64,000 nt of DNA from Variovorax sp. PBL-H6 (lineage in GTDB: Bacteria; Pseudomonadota; Gammaproteobacteria; Burkholderiales; Burkholderiaceae_C). The position numbers and the translations under genes are program-made. The stretch is from the NCBI RefSeq assembly GCF_901827155.1, contig NZ_LR594659.1, positions 744,001-808,000 of the forward strand, in the 5' to 3' direction. The notes under the pieces are model-generated. The model did not search any database. It was not told the origin of the DNA and worked only from the letters and a program-made list of their open reading frames with translations. This document shows, in pieces, positions 18,761 through 28,959 of this stretch (position 1 is its first letter; every line of letters begins with the position of its first letter).

Positions 18761-19353
18761 CGGCAGGTGTAGTCCTTCTGCGCGGCGCTGTGGCGGAAGG
18801 GGTCCGTCAGATCGTCGCTGTACTGGCCCATCAGCAGTCTTTGTTTCGGCAGCAGGTGCCGCCGGAAGAACCGGCTGAAGCTCGCGAGACCGTCGCCCTT
18901 GGGCGTGAGGCGCACGCAGCCGTTCTCGATGCGGATCGTGCCGGATTCCAGCTGCTCGGTGAGCCGCACGTCAACCAGCCGGTGCTCCTTGAGGTACTCG
19001 TCGGTGAAGACTTCGGCGAAGCGGCTCTGCTGGATGCCGCCGCCGCGCTGCTGCAATTTCTCGAGGATGTAGAAGGACAGTGAGCGATCGAGCACCGTGG
19101 GCACCGAGATCGCGAGCGCATAGGCGGTCAGCAGCCAGATGATCAGCATCTGAAGCTTCTCGAAGCCGCTGAACACCGAAAAGGACCGCAGCGCCATGAC
19201 CAGCCCCGCGGTGATGAATGCAGCCATCACCCCGTCGACGATGGCGCTGTAGAACACCACGTTCACGTGCATATAGGAGATGTGCAGCCAGTAGATGGCG
19301 CAGGCCAGCACGAGAAAGAAGGCGCTTGCCGCGGCGAATCGAATGATTTTCAT
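18757..19353 (-). CDS. Small membrane protein with soluble C-terminal domain (unknown function)
   Basis: The 198-residue product has three hydrophobic segments in the first 100 residues (IIRFAAASAFFLVLACAIYW; VVFYSAIVDGVMAAFITAGL; LIIWLLTAYALAISVPTVL). A soluble part follows whose IENGCVRLTPKGDGLASFSRFF resembles the wing of a winged helix. I choose the ATG at 19353 because the upstream frame is low-quality and overlaps the GtrA gene. It lies between the GtrA and GT-C genes with four-base overlaps, so it likely works with that module. The function is not recognised. Confidence 0.72.
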   Translation of the reverse strand: MKIIRFAAASAFFLVLACAIYWLHISYMHVNVVFYSAIVDGVMAAFITAGLVMALRSFSVFSGFEKLQMLIIWLLTAYALAISVPTVLDRSLSFYILEKLQQRGGGIQQSRFAEVFTDEYLKEHRLVDVRLTEQLESGTIRIENGCVRLTPKGDGLASFSRFFRRHLLPKQRLLMGQYSDDLTDPFRHSAAQKDYTCR

Positions 19354-19760
19354 GGTGCAGAGAACACGAGGAGCTTGTTGCCCACGTAGCTCAGCACTGT
19401 CTGCAGCACCGTGGCGATCAGGAACCCGATCCTGTAGTCCAGATGCAGGACGTCGGTCCAGGCGAAGAGCAGCAGGCCATGCAGGCATGCGATCGAGGCA
19501 TACAGCGCGAGAAAGCGCAAGGCCTGATGTGCCCACGGCGCGCTGGCCTTGCGGAAGACGAAATAGCGACTGCCCACGAAGGAGGCTGCGATGCCGAACC
19601 AGGCGGCCACGAAGTTCGCCACCCCTGCGGACGGCATGCCCAGTACCCGCAGGTTGAAGCTCAGCACGCCATAGTGGATGGCTGTCGCGAGCAGTCCGTT
19701 GAGGATGAAGCGCCCCACCTCGGCAACGCGGGGATCTGCCAGTCGGGCGCGCAGGATCAT
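19350..19760 (-). CDS. GtrA family membrane protein (putative polyprenyl-phosphate-sugar flippase)
   Basis: The 136-residue protein has four membrane helices and GtrA signatures: VGRFILNGLLATAIHYGVL at the start, VANFVAAWFGIAASFVGSRYFVF in the middle, and LSYVGNKLLVF at the end. GtrA proteins are thought to flip undecaprenyl-phosphate-linked sugars across the inner membrane. It overlaps the GT2 upstream (19757) and the small membrane protein downstream (19353) by four bases each, the classic gtrAB arrangement. Confidence 0.85.
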   Translation of the reverse strand: MILRARLADPRVAEVGRFILNGLLATAIHYGVLSFNLRVLGMPSAGVANFVAAWFGIAASFVGSRYFVFRKASAPWAHQALRFLALYASIACLHGLLLFAWTDVLHLDYRIGFLIATVLQTVLSYVGNKLLVFSAP

Positions 19761-20704
19761 GCGGTGCGGCCGGTGTGCGTCACCGTATCGACAAAATCGG
19801 TGTAGGCCGCTTGCAGCGACGCGCCCGACCTGCTCACGCCGGTGAGCATGAGGCTCATCAGTGCCAGCGTGCCTGTCTGCAGGAACACCAGCAGCAGGAT
19901 GCCCAGCGCCACCGAGAACCACCCGGGCGTTGCGTAGCCTGACACCTTGAGCACCACGGAAGCGATGCCGCCCAGCAAGGTCAGTGCGCCCAGCAGTGCC
20001 GCGGCGATGCCGACCCGCACGAGCACATCCTCGGCGAAGACCATGATGCCGCGGAAGCCGTGCAAGGTCAGCCCGACGAAATTCATCTTGCTCTGTCCGG
20101 CGTAGCGTGGGCCGCGATCGAGCGCGCAGATGGCGATCCGCAGGCGGGAGCCGAGTACGCAACTCGCGACATGCGTCCAGAGCTCCTGCATGGCCGCCAG
20201 GCGCTTTACCGCGTGGGGCTTGAGCCCCATGAAGTTGCCGAAACTGATGCTGCGCCCGGTGAGAAGCTTGAAGAGCCGCCGGTAGACCGTGTAGAAGAGC
20301 TTGAAGCGCAGCGTCTCCACGCGCGTGCGGCGCTCTGCGACGACCACGTCGATCTCGTCCCGGTCGAGCGTCTGGAGCAATTCGGGAATGGAAGCGGGAA
20401 GGTCTTCGCCGTCGGAGTCCATCACCACGACCCGCTGGGCCTCGGCCAGGTGCTCGGCCACGTAGCCGAGCCCGACCGCTATCGCACGCTGATGGCCCAC
20501 GTTGCGCCGCAGGCGGATCACGGTGCCGCCGAGGCCGATGGCCTCCATCTGCGCGATGTCGACCGGCTGCCGGACCGAGCCGTCGTCCACCGCCACGACA
20601 TGCACCTGCCCACCGAACGCATCGAACAGCTCGTGAAACAGGTGGGTCGAGGCTTCGCTGTCTTCGAAGACAGGCGTGATGACGACAAAAGGGAGGGGAC
20701 TCAT
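19757..20704 (-). CDS. GT2 glycosyltransferase, GtrB/dolichyl-phosphate-sugar synthase type
   Basis: The 315-residue protein has an N-terminal GT-A domain (FVVITPVFEDSEAS, VVAVDDGS, VVVMDSDGEDLP with the metal-binding acidic residues) and two C-terminal membrane helices. This is the layout of GtrB-like enzymes that load a sugar from a nucleotide donor onto undecaprenyl phosphate on the cytoplasmic face. The first motif has D-S-D-G-E-D instead of the more usual DADLQ. It heads the minus unit with GtrA, a small membrane protein and GT-C. Confidence 0.85.
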   Translation of the reverse strand: MSPLPFVVITPVFEDSEASTHLFHELFDAFGGQVHVVAVDDGSVRQPVDIAQMEAIGLGGTVIRLRRNVGHQRAIAVGLGYVAEHLAEAQRVVVMDSDGEDLPASIPELLQTLDRDEIDVVVAERRTRVETLRFKLFYTVYRRLFKLLTGRSISFGNFMGLKPHAVKRLAAMQELWTHVASCVLGSRLRIAICALDRGPRYAGQSKMNFVGLTLHGFRGIMVFAEDVLVRVGIAAALLGALTLLGGIASVVLKVSGYATPGWFSVALGILLLVFLQTGTLALMSLMLTGVSRSGASLQAAYTDFVDTVTHTGRTA

Positions 20705-20919
20705 CAGGGGAAGGAAGAAGATCGCAGGCAGACGGGCCGATGAGGCCGCGGGGCTGAGGCTGCAGCCAATCAGCGGCCGACATTGTGCCCCATGCCCTTG
20801 CAGCTATTTGAGGCGGCCCGCGCGAAGGGCCCCCGGCGCCTTCTGGCGCATGCGGCGATGGGATAATCCCCGATTGCCTGCCGGCAGGCGGCGTTTTCAT
20901 TGCCACAGCGGGGGACTTC
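20705..20919. promoter_or_regulatory. Divergent promoter region upstream of rfbB
   Basis: The 215-base gap between the GT2 gene (minus) and rfbB (plus) should hold promoters for both blocks. A GATAAT at about 20862 resembles a -10 element for rfbB, but its -35 is poor. A perfect palindrome GCCTGCCGGCAGGC at 20876-20889 lies between it and the rfbB start and could be an operator or a 5'-leader hairpin. GGGGGA precedes the rfbB ATG as ribosome-binding site. I see no ops/JUMPstart sequence. Confidence 0.35.
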
Positions 20920-21981
20920 ATGATTCTGGTTACCGGCGGCGCCGGATTCATCGGCGCCAACTTCGTTCTCGATTGGCTCGCTCAGAGCGACGAGGCTGTG
21001 GTCAACCTCGACAAGCTCACCTACGCCGGCAACCTCGAGACGCTGGCCTCGCTCGAGAACAATCCCAAACACATCTTCGTCCAGGGCGACATCGGAGACA
21101 GCGCCCTCGTCGACCGCCTGCTGGCCGAACACCGGCCACGCGCTCTGCTCAACTTCGCGGCCGAGTCGCACGTGGACCGCTCCATCCACGGGCCTGAAGA
21201 TTTCGTCCAGACCAACGTGCTGGGCACCTTCCGCCTGCTCGAATCCGTTCGCGGCTACTGGAGCTCCTTGCCGGAGGAGCAGAAGACGGCCTTCCGCCTC
21301 CTCCACGTCTCGACCGACGAGGTCTACGGCTCGCTCTCGTCCAGTGACCCCGCCTTCACCGAAGAGAACAAGTACGAGCCCAACAGTCCCTACTCGGCGA
21401 GCAAGGCCGCGAGCGACCACCTGGTGCGCGCCTGGCACCACACCTACGGACTGCCGGTGCTCACCACCAACTGCTCGAACAACTACGGCCCGTTCCATTT
21501 CCCCGAGAAGCTGATCCCGCTGATGATCGTCAATGCGCTCGCAGGCAAGCCGCTGCCGGTGTATGGCGACGGCATGCAGGTCCGCGACTGGCTCTACGTG
21601 AAGGACCATTGCAGCGCCATCCGCCGCGTGCTCGAGGCTGGCAAGCTGGGCGAGACCTACAACGTCGGCGGCTGGAACGAGAAGCCCAACATCGAGATCG
21701 TGCACACCGTGTGCGCGCTGCTCGACGAACTGCGCCCGCGCGCTGATGGCCGCAGCTACAAGGAGCAGATCGCTTACGTGACCGACCGCCCCGGCCACGA
21801 CCGGCGCTACGCCATCGATGCGCGCAAGCTCGAACGCGAGCTGGGCTGGAAGCCCGCCGAGACCTTCGACAGCGGCATCCGCAAGACCGTCGAGTGGTAT
21901 CTGGACAACGCCGCCTGGGTGCACAACGTGCAAAGCGGTGCCTACCGCGACTGGGTGAAGAAGCAGTACGAGGCCGCATGA
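20920..21981 (+). CDS. rfbB: dTDP-glucose 4,6-dehydratase
   Basis: RmlB converts dTDP-glucose to dTDP-4-keto-6-deoxyglucose, the branch point for rhamnose, Fuc3NAc and Fuc4N made in this window. The 353-residue extended SDR has the NAD motif GGAGFIG at residues 6-12, VSTDEVYG, the catalytic YSASK and [14 protein letters not shown], all family-typical. It is first in the rfbBDAC block and overlaps rfbD by four bases. Confidence 0.96.
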   Translation: MILVTGGAGFIGANFVLDWLAQSDEAVVNLDKLTYAGNLETLASLENNPKHIFVQGDIGDSALVDRLLAEHRPRALLNFAAESHVDRSIHGPEDFVQTNVLGTFRLLESVRGYWSSLPEEQKTAFRLLHVSTDEVYGSLSSSDPAFTEENKYEPNSPYSASKAASDHLVRAWHHTYGLPVLTTNCSNNYGPFHFPEKLIPLMIVNALAGKPLPVYGDGMQVRDWLYVKDHCSAIRRVLEAGKLGETYNVGGWNEKPNIEIVHTVCALLDELRPRADGRSYKEQIAYVTDRPGHDRRYAIDARKLERELGWKPAETFDSGIRKTVEWYLDNAAWVHNVQSGAYRDWVKKQYEAA

Positions 21982-22868
21982 AGGTATTGCTGCTCGGCAA
22001 GACGGGGCAGGTGGGCTGGGAGCTGCAGCGCAGCCTGGCGCCGCTGGGCGAACTGGTCGCGCTGGACTCCAGAAGCACCGAGTTCCATGCCGACTTTCGC
22101 GATCCCGGGCGCGTGGCGCAGACAGTGCTTGCGCTGCGGCCCGATGTGGTCGTCAATGCCGCCGCTCACACGGCGGTGGACAAGGCCGAGAGCGAGCCCG
22201 AGTTGGCGCGCACGTTGAACGCGTTCGCCCCCGGTGCCATCGCGAAGGCCGCGCAGCAGGTCGGCGCCCTGATGGTGCATTACTCCACCGACTACGTGTT
22301 CGACGGTACCGGCGAGCGGCCCTGGCAGGAAGACGATGCCACAGCGCCGCTCAGCGTCTACGGCCGCACCAAGCTGGAAGGCGAGCAGCTGATCGCCGCC
22401 CATGGCCCTGTGCACCTGATCTTCCGCACCAGCTGGGTCTATGCCGCGCGCGGCGGCAACTTCGCCAAGACGATGCTGCGGCTCGCCCGTGAGCGCGAGC
22501 GGCTGACCGTGATCGACGACCAGTTCGGCGCGCCCACCGGCGCCGAGTTGCTGGCTGATGTGACGGCTCATGCGATCCGCGACACACTGCGCGATCCGGC
22601 GAAGGCCGGGCTGTATCACCTGGCGGCCGGCGGCGAGACCACCTGGCATGGCTATGCGCGCTTCGTGCTCGAGCAAGCCCAGGCGGCCGGTGTCGTGCTC
22701 AAGGCCGGACCCGATGCGGTCGATGCCGTGCCGACCAGCGCTTTTCCTACCCCCGCCACGCGGCCCCACAATTCGCGCCTGAGTACCCTGAAGCTGCAGT
22801 CCACTTTCGGCCTCAGCCTGCCGTCCTGGCAGACCGGCGTCGCGCGCATGCTGCACGAGACGCTCTGA
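21978..22868 (+). CDS. rfbD: dTDP-4-dehydrorhamnose reductase
   Basis: RmlD makes dTDP-L-rhamnose in the last step of the pathway. The 296-residue SDR begins [16 protein letters not shown] (Gly7, Gly10, Gly13 of the nucleotide motif), followed by [25 protein letters not shown] and [10 protein letters not shown] with the catalytic Tyr and Lys. The ATG at 21978 lies in an ATGA overlap with rfbB; an earlier in-frame ATG would intrude on rfbB. Confidence 0.95.
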   Translation: MKVLLLGKTGQVGWELQRSLAPLGELVALDSRSTEFHADFRDPGRVAQTVLALRPDVVVNAAAHTAVDKAESEPELARTLNAFAPGAIAKAAQQVGALMVHYSTDYVFDGTGERPWQEDDATAPLSVYGRTKLEGEQLIAAHGPVHLIFRTSWVYAARGGNFAKTMLRLARERERLTVIDDQFGAPTGAELLADVTAHAIRDTLRDPAKAGLYHLAAGGETTWHGYARFVLEQAQAAGVVLKAGPDAVDAVPTSAFPTPATRPHNSRLSTLKLQSTFGLSLPSWQTGVARMLHETL

Positions 22869-22888
22869 CTCACCACCGGAAATAATCC

Positions 22889-23776
22889 ATGACGCAACGC
22901 AAAGGCATCATCCTGGCTGGCGGCTCCGGCACACGCCTGCACCCGGCCACGCTGGCGATCAGCAAGCAGCTGCTGCCGGTTTATGACAAGCCGATGATTT
23001 ACTACCCCTTGAGCACGCTGATGCTGGGCGGCATGCGCGACATCCTGATCATCAGCACGCCACAGGACACGCCGCGCTTCCAGCAATTGCTGGGCGACGG
23101 GAGCCAATGGGGCATCAACCTGCAGTATGCGGTGCAGCCGAACCCCGACGGGCTGGCGCAGGCCTTCATCATCGGCGACAAGTTCGTGGGCGATTCACCG
23201 AGCGCGCTGGTGCTGGGAGACAACATCTTCTACGGGCACGACTTCTTCCACTTGCTCTCCGACGCCGACCGGAAGCAAAAGGGCGCGACGGTGTTTGCCT
23301 ATCATGTGCACGACCCGGAGCGCTATGGCGTGGTCGCCTTCGATGCGAAGGGCAAGGCCAGCAGCATCGAGGAGAAGCCGGCCAAGCCCAAGAGCAGCTA
23401 CGCAGTGACGGGGCTTTATTTCTATGACAACCAGGTGGTCGACATTGCCAAGGATGTGAAGCCGAGCGCACGAGGCGAGCTGGAGATCACCGCCGTCAAC
23501 CAGGCCTACCTCGAGCGCGACGAGCTGAACGTGCAGATCATGCAGCGCGGCTATGCCTGGCTGGATACCGGAACGCACGAGAGCCTGCTCGAGGCCGGGC
23601 AGTTCATCGCCACGCTGGAGCATCGGCAGGGGCTGAAGATTGCGTGTCCGGAGGAGGTGGCGTGGCGCAACGGGTTCATCAGCACCGAGCAACTGGCGAA
23701 GTTGGCAGGTCCGTTGGAAAAGAGCGGGTATGGGAAGTACCTGAATCATTTGCTTGCTGAAGGGGTTCGCTCATGA
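22889..23776 (+). CDS. rfbA: Glucose-1-phosphate thymidylyltransferase
   Basis: RmlA forms dTDP-glucose from glucose-1-phosphate and dTTP and is feedback-controlled by dTDP-rhamnose in known homologues. The 295-residue protein shows the activation motif [20 protein letters not shown] from residue 11, [26 protein letters not shown] and EKPAKPKS. It follows rfbD by 20 bases and overlaps rfbC by four. Confidence 0.96.
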   Translation: MTQRKGIILAGGSGTRLHPATLAISKQLLPVYDKPMIYYPLSTLMLGGMRDILIISTPQDTPRFQQLLGDGSQWGINLQYAVQPNPDGLAQAFIIGDKFVGDSPSALVLGDNIFYGHDFFHLLSDADRKQKGATVFAYHVHDPERYGVVAFDAKGKASSIEEKPAKPKSSYAVTGLYFYDNQVVDIAKDVKPSARGELEITAVNQAYLERDELNVQIMQRGYAWLDTGTHESLLEAGQFIATLEHRQGLKIACPEEVAWRNGFISTEQLAKLAGPLEKSGYGKYLNHLLAEGVRS

Positions 23777-24321
23777 AGGTCACGCCTACAAACATCCCAG
23801 AGGTCCTGGTCATCGAGCCCAAGGTTTTCGGCGACTCGCGTGGGTTCTTTCTTGAAAGCTTCAATCAGAAGGCTTTTGACGAAGTCGTCGGTGAGCACGT
23901 CGAATTCGTTCAGGACAATCATTCGCGCTCGGCGAGAGGCGTGCTTCGTGGATTGCACTATCAGATCGAGCAGCCACAAGGCAAGCTGGTCCGCGTGGCT
24001 CGCGGAGCGGTGTTCGATGTCGCAGTGGACGTCAGAAAGTCGTCGCCGACCTTCGGCCAATGGGTCGGCGTGGAACTGAGCGAGGACAACCATAAGCAGA
24101 TGTGGGTGCCCGCAGGCTTTGCACACGCCTTTCTCGTGCTGAGTGAGACAGCGGATTTCATGTACAAGACGACCGACTACTACGCGCCGGCCCATGAGCG
24201 CGCAATCGCCTGGGACGACCCGGAACTGGACATCCGCTGGCCTGATGTCGGCGGCCTGCCGAGCCTGTCGGCCAAGGATTCCGCGGCCGCCGCATTCCGA
24301 ACGGCCGAAGTGTTCGATTGA
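23773..24321 (+). CDS. rfbC: dTDP-4-dehydrorhamnose 3,5-epimerase
   Basis: RmlC epimerises the 4-keto sugar at C3 and C5. The 182-residue cupin has the standard motifs: [37 protein letters not shown] with the catalytic His, [19 protein letters not shown] and [10 protein letters not shown]. It overlaps rfbA by four bases. After it the content of the block changes from rhamnose synthesis to modification genes. Confidence 0.96.
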   Translation: MKVTPTNIPEVLVIEPKVFGDSRGFFLESFNQKAFDEVVGEHVEFVQDNHSRSARGVLRGLHYQIEQPQGKLVRVARGAVFDVAVDVRKSSPTFGQWVGVELSEDNHKQMWVPAGFAHAFLVLSETADFMYKTTDYYAPAHERAIAWDDPELDIRWPDVGGLPSLSAKDSAAAAFRTAEVFD

Positions 24322-24387
24322 GGTCACCGGCATGCACGACCTCGCGCCGTGCGCGGCGCCTCGAGAACCTCGCGCACGAGACACGAA

Positions 24388-25077
24388 TTGAAGAAAATTG
24401 CCATTGTCCAGTCGAACTACATCCCTTGGAAGGGTTACTTCGACCTCATTGCCGCAGTCGATGAGTTCATTCTCTACGACGACATGCAGTACACCCGGCG
24501 GGATTGGCGCAATCGGAACCAGATCAAGACCCCGCAAGGGCTTCAGTGGTTGACGGTTCCTGTTCGCGTGAAAGGGAAGTACGAGCAAAAGATCAGGGAA
24601 ACGGAAATCGATGGGCAGGACTGGAGAGGCACGCACTGGAAGTCTCTGGCCCAGAACTATGCGCGTGCCGCGCACTTCGATGAGATCGCCGAGTGGGTCG
24701 AGCCGTTGTATGGGCAGACGTATTCGCACCTGTCCGATTTGAACAGGCGGTTCATCGAGGCGATCTGCAAGTACCTGGGTATCGATACGACCATTAGCGA
24801 CTCCGCCCAGTATTCCCTGGCAGAGGGCAAGACCGAGCGCCTGGCCGACTTGTGCGTGCAGGCCGGCGGCACCGAATACATCTCCGGCCCGTCGGCCAAG
24901 AGCTACGTGGATGAGGAAGTCTTCCGTGAGCGAGGCGTTGCGCTTGCCTGGTTCGACTATGCGGGCTATCCGGAGTATCCGCAGTTGTGGGGCGAATTCA
25001 CCCATGGCGTGACGGTCCTCGATCTCCTGTTCAACTGCGGCAAGGATGCGCGGCATTGCATGAGGTCTGCAGCGTGA
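24388..25077 (+). CDS. WbqC-like family protein
   Basis: The 229-residue protein matches the WbqC family (PF08889): [26 protein letters not shown] at the start, [35 protein letters not shown] and [24 protein letters not shown]. The likely start is a TTG at 24388, since the family-typical KKIAIVQS follows at once; no ATG is suitable. WbqC proteins occur in O-antigen and amino-sugar loci, and I know of no settled function. It overlaps the next gene (GTGA) and opens the coupled modification cassette. Confidence 0.85.
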   Translation: MKKIAIVQSNYIPWKGYFDLIAAVDEFILYDDMQYTRRDWRNRNQIKTPQGLQWLTVPVRVKGKYEQKIRETEIDGQDWRGTHWKSLAQNYARAAHFDEIAEWVEPLYGQTYSHLSDLNRRFIEAICKYLGIDTTISDSAQYSLAEGKTERLADLCVQAGGTEYISGPSAKSYVDEEVFRERGVALAWFDYAGYPEYPQLWGEFTHGVTVLDLLFNCGKDARHCMRSAA

Positions 25078-26012
25078 AACTCTCGATCGTTGCGACGCTG
25101 TACCAATCGGCGCCCTACATTGCCGAATTCCATCGACGCGCCACCGAGGCGGCCCGGCAACTGGCGGGTGAGGCGTTCGAGATCGTTCTCGTCAACGACG
25201 GCTCCCCGGACGACAGTCTCGCGAGAGCCATCGCGCTGACGGAGGCCGACCCGCATGTGGTTGTGGTCGATCTTTCGCGCAACTTCGGGCACCACAAGGC
25301 CATGATGACCGGCCTTGCGGCCGCCAGGGGCCAGCACGTCTTTCTGATCGACAGTGATCTGGAAGAAGAACCCGAGTGGCTGATCCCCTTCGCTGCCCAA
25401 ATGGAGGAGGCGTCGTGCGACGTGGTCTATGGCGCCCAGTCCAGCCGCCGCGGCGGCTTCTTCGAGCAGGTGAGCGGCGCCGTGTTCTATCGGGCCTTTC
25501 GTCTGCTGACCGGCGTCGCGCAGCCCAACAACATCGTGACGGCCCGGCTGATGTCGCGAAGGTACGTCGAGGGGCTCCTGCGGCACCAGGAGCGTGAGCT
25601 CAACATCGGTGGGCTTTGGGTGACGACCGGCTTCAAGCAGGTGCAACTCACGGTCCAGAAGCATGCGACGAGCCCGACGACCTACTCGTTGTCGCGCAAG
25701 CTCAGTCACCTGGTCAATGCAGTGACTTCGTTCAGCAGTCTGCCCTTGGTGTTCACGTTCTATTCGGGGTTGCTGATCTCGATGACAGCCGTGTTCTACA
25801 TCCTGTACCTGGGGGCCCGCTACTTCTCGTCGTCGGCGCCGCCGGACGGCTATACATCGATCATCGCGTCGATCTGGCTCTTTTCCGGGCTCATCATCTT
25901 CTTCATCGGGGTGCAGGGCATCTACATTGCCAAGATATTCTCGGAAGTGAAGCAGCGGCCATACACCATCGTGCGACAGGTGTACGGCCGGGGACAGGAG
26001 GGCCATCCTTGA
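25074..26012 (+). CDS. GT2 glycosyltransferase, ArnC/GtrB-like, membrane-anchored
   Basis: The 312-residue protein has a GT-A domain ([58 protein letters not shown]) and two C-terminal membrane helices ([20 protein letters not shown] and [20 protein letters not shown]). This is the plan of enzymes that load a sugar onto undecaprenyl phosphate. It starts at a GTG in a four-base overlap with the WbqC gene. An SMR-type carrier and a GT-C protein further down the cassette could be its flippase and final transferase. Confidence 0.85.
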   Translation: MKLSIVATLYQSAPYIAEFHRRATEAARQLAGEAFEIVLVNDGSPDDSLARAIALTEADPHVVVVDLSRNFGHHKAMMTGLAAARGQHVFLIDSDLEEEPEWLIPFAAQMEEASCDVVYGAQSSRRGGFFEQVSGAVFYRAFRLLTGVAQPNNIVTARLMSRRYVEGLLRHQERELNIGGLWVTTGFKQVQLTVQKHATSPTTYSLSRKLSHLVNAVTSFSSLPLVFTFYSGLLISMTAVFYILYLGARYFSSSAPPDGYTSIIASIWLFSGLIIFFIGVQGIYIAKIFSEVKQRPYTIVRQVYGRGQEGHP

Positions 26013-26839
26013 ATCAGGAAACGCGTGAGATTCCGTCGTCCTGCTACGGTGTTCTGGAGCGGGCGGCGGCAGAAGGGCCGCTCGCGGAGGCGGCGGAGCA
26101 GGTGCGCGTCCTCGGATATGCCACGATCGATTCGGGCTACACGCAGTCCGAGCTCCAGGACCTCTCCAACGCCTTCGATGAAATCCGGGAGGCCTACGTC
26201 GCTCGCCACGGCCAGGCCTTTCTCGAGAGCCTCGACGAACTCAACAATATCCGCCTGATGCTGGCCTACGGCGATGGCGCTTTCCTGCGGCTGGCATTGA
26301 ACGAACACGTACTGAAAGCCGTCGGCATGCTGATCAGCGGAAAGTTCGTGCTGAATCAGCAGAACGGGGTGATCAACCCGCCCCTGGAGAATTACAACCA
26401 GGGCGCCTGGCACCGGGACCTGCCGTACCAGCACTTCGTTTCAAGCACGCCCCTGGCCATCAACGCCCTGTTCTGCATGGACGATTTCACGGCCGACAAT
26501 GGCGCGACCTTCGTGCTGCCTGCGTCGCACAGGATGGGGCCCTTTCCGTCGCCGGGCCACATTCGCAAGAATGCCGTGCAGATCGAAGCCAGGGCGGGCC
26601 AGTTCATCCTTCTCGATTGCATGGCTTTCCATTCGGGCGGCTACAACCGCAGCGTCCGGGCGCGTCGCGCGGTGAACCACGTCTACAACATTCCTTACTT
26701 CAAGCAGCAGATCAAGATTGCGGGCGTCCTCGATGGCGTTCTCTTGCCGCCGCACGCACGAGAGATCCTGGGCTTTGATTTCCAGGAGCCGCTCTCGGTG
26801 AACGGTTATCTCGAGTCGCGCAGGAAGCCAGGCACTTGA
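26009..26839 (+). CDS. Phytanoyl-CoA dioxygenase (PhyH) family protein
   Basis: The 276-residue protein has the Fe(II)/2-oxoglutarate oxygenase triad: His135 and Asp137 in WHRDLPY, and His208 in FHSGGYNRS followed by arginines that could bind 2-oxoglutarate. It starts at TTG 26009 in a TTGA overlap with the GT2. It is cytoplasmic. A substrate cannot be named; the place in the cassette suggests hydroxylation or oxidation of a sugar or of an acyl or amino substituent before transfer (inference). Confidence 0.82.
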   Translation: MNQETREIPSSCYGVLERAAAEGPLAEAAEQVRVLGYATIDSGYTQSELQDLSNAFDEIREAYVARHGQAFLESLDELNNIRLMLAYGDGAFLRLALNEHVLKAVGMLISGKFVLNQQNGVINPPLENYNQGAWHRDLPYQHFVSSTPLAINALFCMDDFTADNGATFVLPASHRMGPFPSPGHIRKNAVQIEARAGQFILLDCMAFHSGGYNRSVRARRAVNHVYNIPYFKQQIKIAGVLDGVLLPPHAREILGFDFQEPLSVNGYLESRRKPGT

Positions 26840-27666
26840 ACGATCGCGCGAAGCCCGGTCCTGACATCGAAGGTCGCAGCATGGCGGTATTGCCACCCGG
26901 AACCATTCTTCAATTGATGTACCTCGACGAGAGGCTGCGGCGGCTTCCGCCCGGCCGCTTCATCGAGATCGGACCGGGCAGCGGCGAGATCACGCAAGTG
27001 CTCCTGCGCCGCGGTTGGACGGGGTGTTCCTACGACCTGGAGCCCAGGACGATCCGCAGACTGCGGGAGCGCTTCGCCGCCGAGATTTCCGAACATCGAT
27101 TCTCTGCGGTCAACCAGGACTTTCTTGCGACCGATCAGGAGAGCAAGGCGGACCTCGTCATCTCGTGCATGGTGATGGAGCACCTGGAAGATCCGATGCA
27201 GTCCCAATTCCTGCGAGTGGCCGAGCGAGTCTTGAAGCCGTCGGGGCTGATGATCGGCCTTGTGCCCGGGTCTCCCGCGCATTGGGGCATCGAGGATGAC
27301 ATCGCCGGGCACTGCAGGCGATACACGAGGTCGAGCATCGAGGCCTTGGCCGCTGCCAACCAGTGGAGCTTGCAGCACCTCGCAGGGCTGACTTTTCCTG
27401 TCTCGAACCTCCTGCTGCCGATCTCGAACTTCCTGGTGAAGCGAAGCGAGAGTTCCAAGCTCGGCATGTCGCAACTGGAGCGTACAAAGGAATCGGGCCG
27501 ACGCCAGGTCAAGTTCAAGACGCACTTTCCATCCGTACTCGGCATGGTTCTCAATCGGAGCACGATGTTGCCTGCCCACCTGATTCAAAAATGCTTCTCG
27601 CGGTCCGAGAAAGCCCTGGTCCTGTACTTCGAGGCCAACCCCCGATCTGGAGCGCGAAATGGTTGA
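26836..27666 (+). CDS. Class I SAM-dependent methyltransferase (first of two)
   Basis: The 276-residue protein has the methyltransferase fold: motif I FIEIGPGSGEITQVL near residue 43, an acidic residue ending strand 2 (YDLEPRT), DLVISCMVMEHLEDP as motif IV, and RVLKPSGLMIGLVPG. It starts at a TTG in a TTGA overlap with the dioxygenase gene. It probably methylates a sugar or attached group. The C-terminal third has no recognised role. Confidence 0.82.
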   Translation: MNDRAKPGPDIEGRSMAVLPPGTILQLMYLDERLRRLPPGRFIEIGPGSGEITQVLLRRGWTGCSYDLEPRTIRRLRERFAAEISEHRFSAVNQDFLATDQESKADLVISCMVMEHLEDPMQSQFLRVAERVLKPSGLMIGLVPGSPAHWGIEDDIAGHCRRYTRSSIEALAAANQWSLQHLAGLTFPVSNLLLPISNFLVKRSESSKLGMSQLERTKESGRRQVKFKTHFPSVLGMVLNRSTMLPAHLIQKCFSRSEKALVLYFEANPRSGARNG

Positions 27667-28297
27667 AGAAGGCAATCAGAATCTCTTGGCGGACGTGGCC
27701 GCCTACTATTCGGGCAAGCTGGCCGAGCATGGTCTGAGCCCGCGCGGGGTCGATTGGAACGGGGAGGAGAGCCAGGTCCTGCGTTTCCGCCAGCTTTGCA
27801 GAATCATCGACCGGCCCGGGGAGGTGTCCGTCAACGACCTGGGCTGCGGCTATGGTGCACTGTTCGATCTTCTGGCGGCGGATCGCCCGGAGATCCGTTA
27901 TCTGGGTGTCGACGTTTCTGCCAGCATGATCGATGCGGCACGCGAGCGACTGAAGGACCATCCCAATGCGCGCTTCATCCAGGCGAGCGTTCCCGACGAC
28001 ATCGGGGACTATGGGGTGGCGAGCGGCATCTTCAATGTCCGGATGGAGCGTACGGATGCGCAGTGGCAGGCGTACCTGGAGGCGACCTTGGACCAGCTCG
28101 ACCGGACCAGCCGGTTCGGATTCGCGTTCAACTGCCTGACCTCGTACTCCGACGCCGATCGCATGCGGCCAGACCTGTACTACGCGGACCCGTGCCGTCT
28201 TTTCGACCTGTGCAAGCGCCGCTATGCAAAGAACGTGGCCCTGCTGCATGACTATGGGCTGTACGAATTCACCATCCTTGTCAGGAAGCAGGTATGA
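27659..28297 (+). CDS. Class I SAM-dependent methyltransferase (second of two)
   Basis: The 212-residue protein has motif I VNDLGCGYGALFDLLA, IRYLGVDVSASMIDAARERL and an ASGIFNVRME motif where post-I residues are expected. It is shorter than and not closely similar to the methyltransferase just upstream, which it overlaps by eight bases. Two different methyltransferases in a row suggest two methylation sites or substrates. It overlaps the next gene by four bases. Confidence 0.82.
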   Translation: MVEEGNQNLLADVAAYYSGKLAEHGLSPRGVDWNGEESQVLRFRQLCRIIDRPGEVSVNDLGCGYGALFDLLAADRPEIRYLGVDVSASMIDAARERLKDHPNARFIQASVPDDIGDYGVASGIFNVRMERTDAQWQAYLEATLDQLDRTSRFGFAFNCLTSYSDADRMRPDLYYADPCRLFDLCKRRYAKNVALLHDYGLYEFTILVRKQV

Positions 28298-28959
28298 CCA
28301 AGCGTCTTGTCATCTTCGGAACCGGCGACATTGCCGAATTGGCCCATTACTACTTCAGTTCGGAATCCGATTTCGAGGTCGCGGCCTTCACGGTGGATGC
28401 TGCCTTCGTGACTGCGCCGACCTTCTGCGGACTGCCGGTGATCCCCTTCGAGGATGTCCTCGATCGCTATTCGCCGGCTGATTTCGAGATGTTCGTGGCG
28501 CTCAGCTACTCCCGCTTGAACGCGACCCGCAAGGAGAAGTACCTGGCCGCCAAGGCAAAAGGCTATCGCCTTGCAAGCTTTGTCAGTCCGGCCGCGACCG
28601 TGCGCAACGATGGGCAGATCGGCGAGAACTGTTTCATCTTCGAGGACAACACGATCCAGCCCTTCGTGCGGATCGGCAACAACGTGACGCTTTGGAGCGG
28701 CAACCACATCGGACATCACTCGACGATCAAGGACCATTGCTTCCTTGCCTCCCATGTCGTTGTCTCGGGCGGCGTCGAGATCGGGGAGCAATGCTTCATC
28801 GGTGTGAACGCGACGCTGCGGGATCACATCAAGATCGGCGAGCGATGCGTGATCGGCGCTGGCGCGCTGCTGCTGGCCGATGCCGAAGCCGAAGGGGTCT
28901 ACATCGGTCCGGCCACCGAGCGATCACGCGTGCCGAGCACCCGCTTGAGAGGCATATGA
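28294..28959 (+). CDS. NeuD/PglD-like left-handed beta-helix acyltransferase
   Basis: The 221-residue protein has an N-terminal Rossmann-like domain (KRLVIFGTGDIAELAHYYF) and a C-terminal hexapeptide beta-helix (IGENCFIFEDNTIQPFV, GNNVTLWSGNHIGHHSTI, VEIGEQCFIGVNATLRD, IGERCVIGAGA). This is the arrangement of PglD and NeuD, which acetylate amino sugars using acetyl-CoA. A His in NHIGHHS is the likely base. With wecE 3 kb downstream it could N-acetylate dTDP-4-amino-4,6-dideoxygalactose (inference). It is coupled on both sides by four-base overlaps. Confidence 0.8.
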   Translation: MTKRLVIFGTGDIAELAHYYFSSESDFEVAAFTVDAAFVTAPTFCGLPVIPFEDVLDRYSPADFEMFVALSYSRLNATRKEKYLAAKAKGYRLASFVSPAATVRNDGQIGENCFIFEDNTIQPFVRIGNNVTLWSGNHIGHHSTIKDHCFLASHVVVSGGVEIGEQCFIGVNATLRDHIKIGERCVIGAGALLLADAEAEGVYIGPATERSRVPSTRLRGI

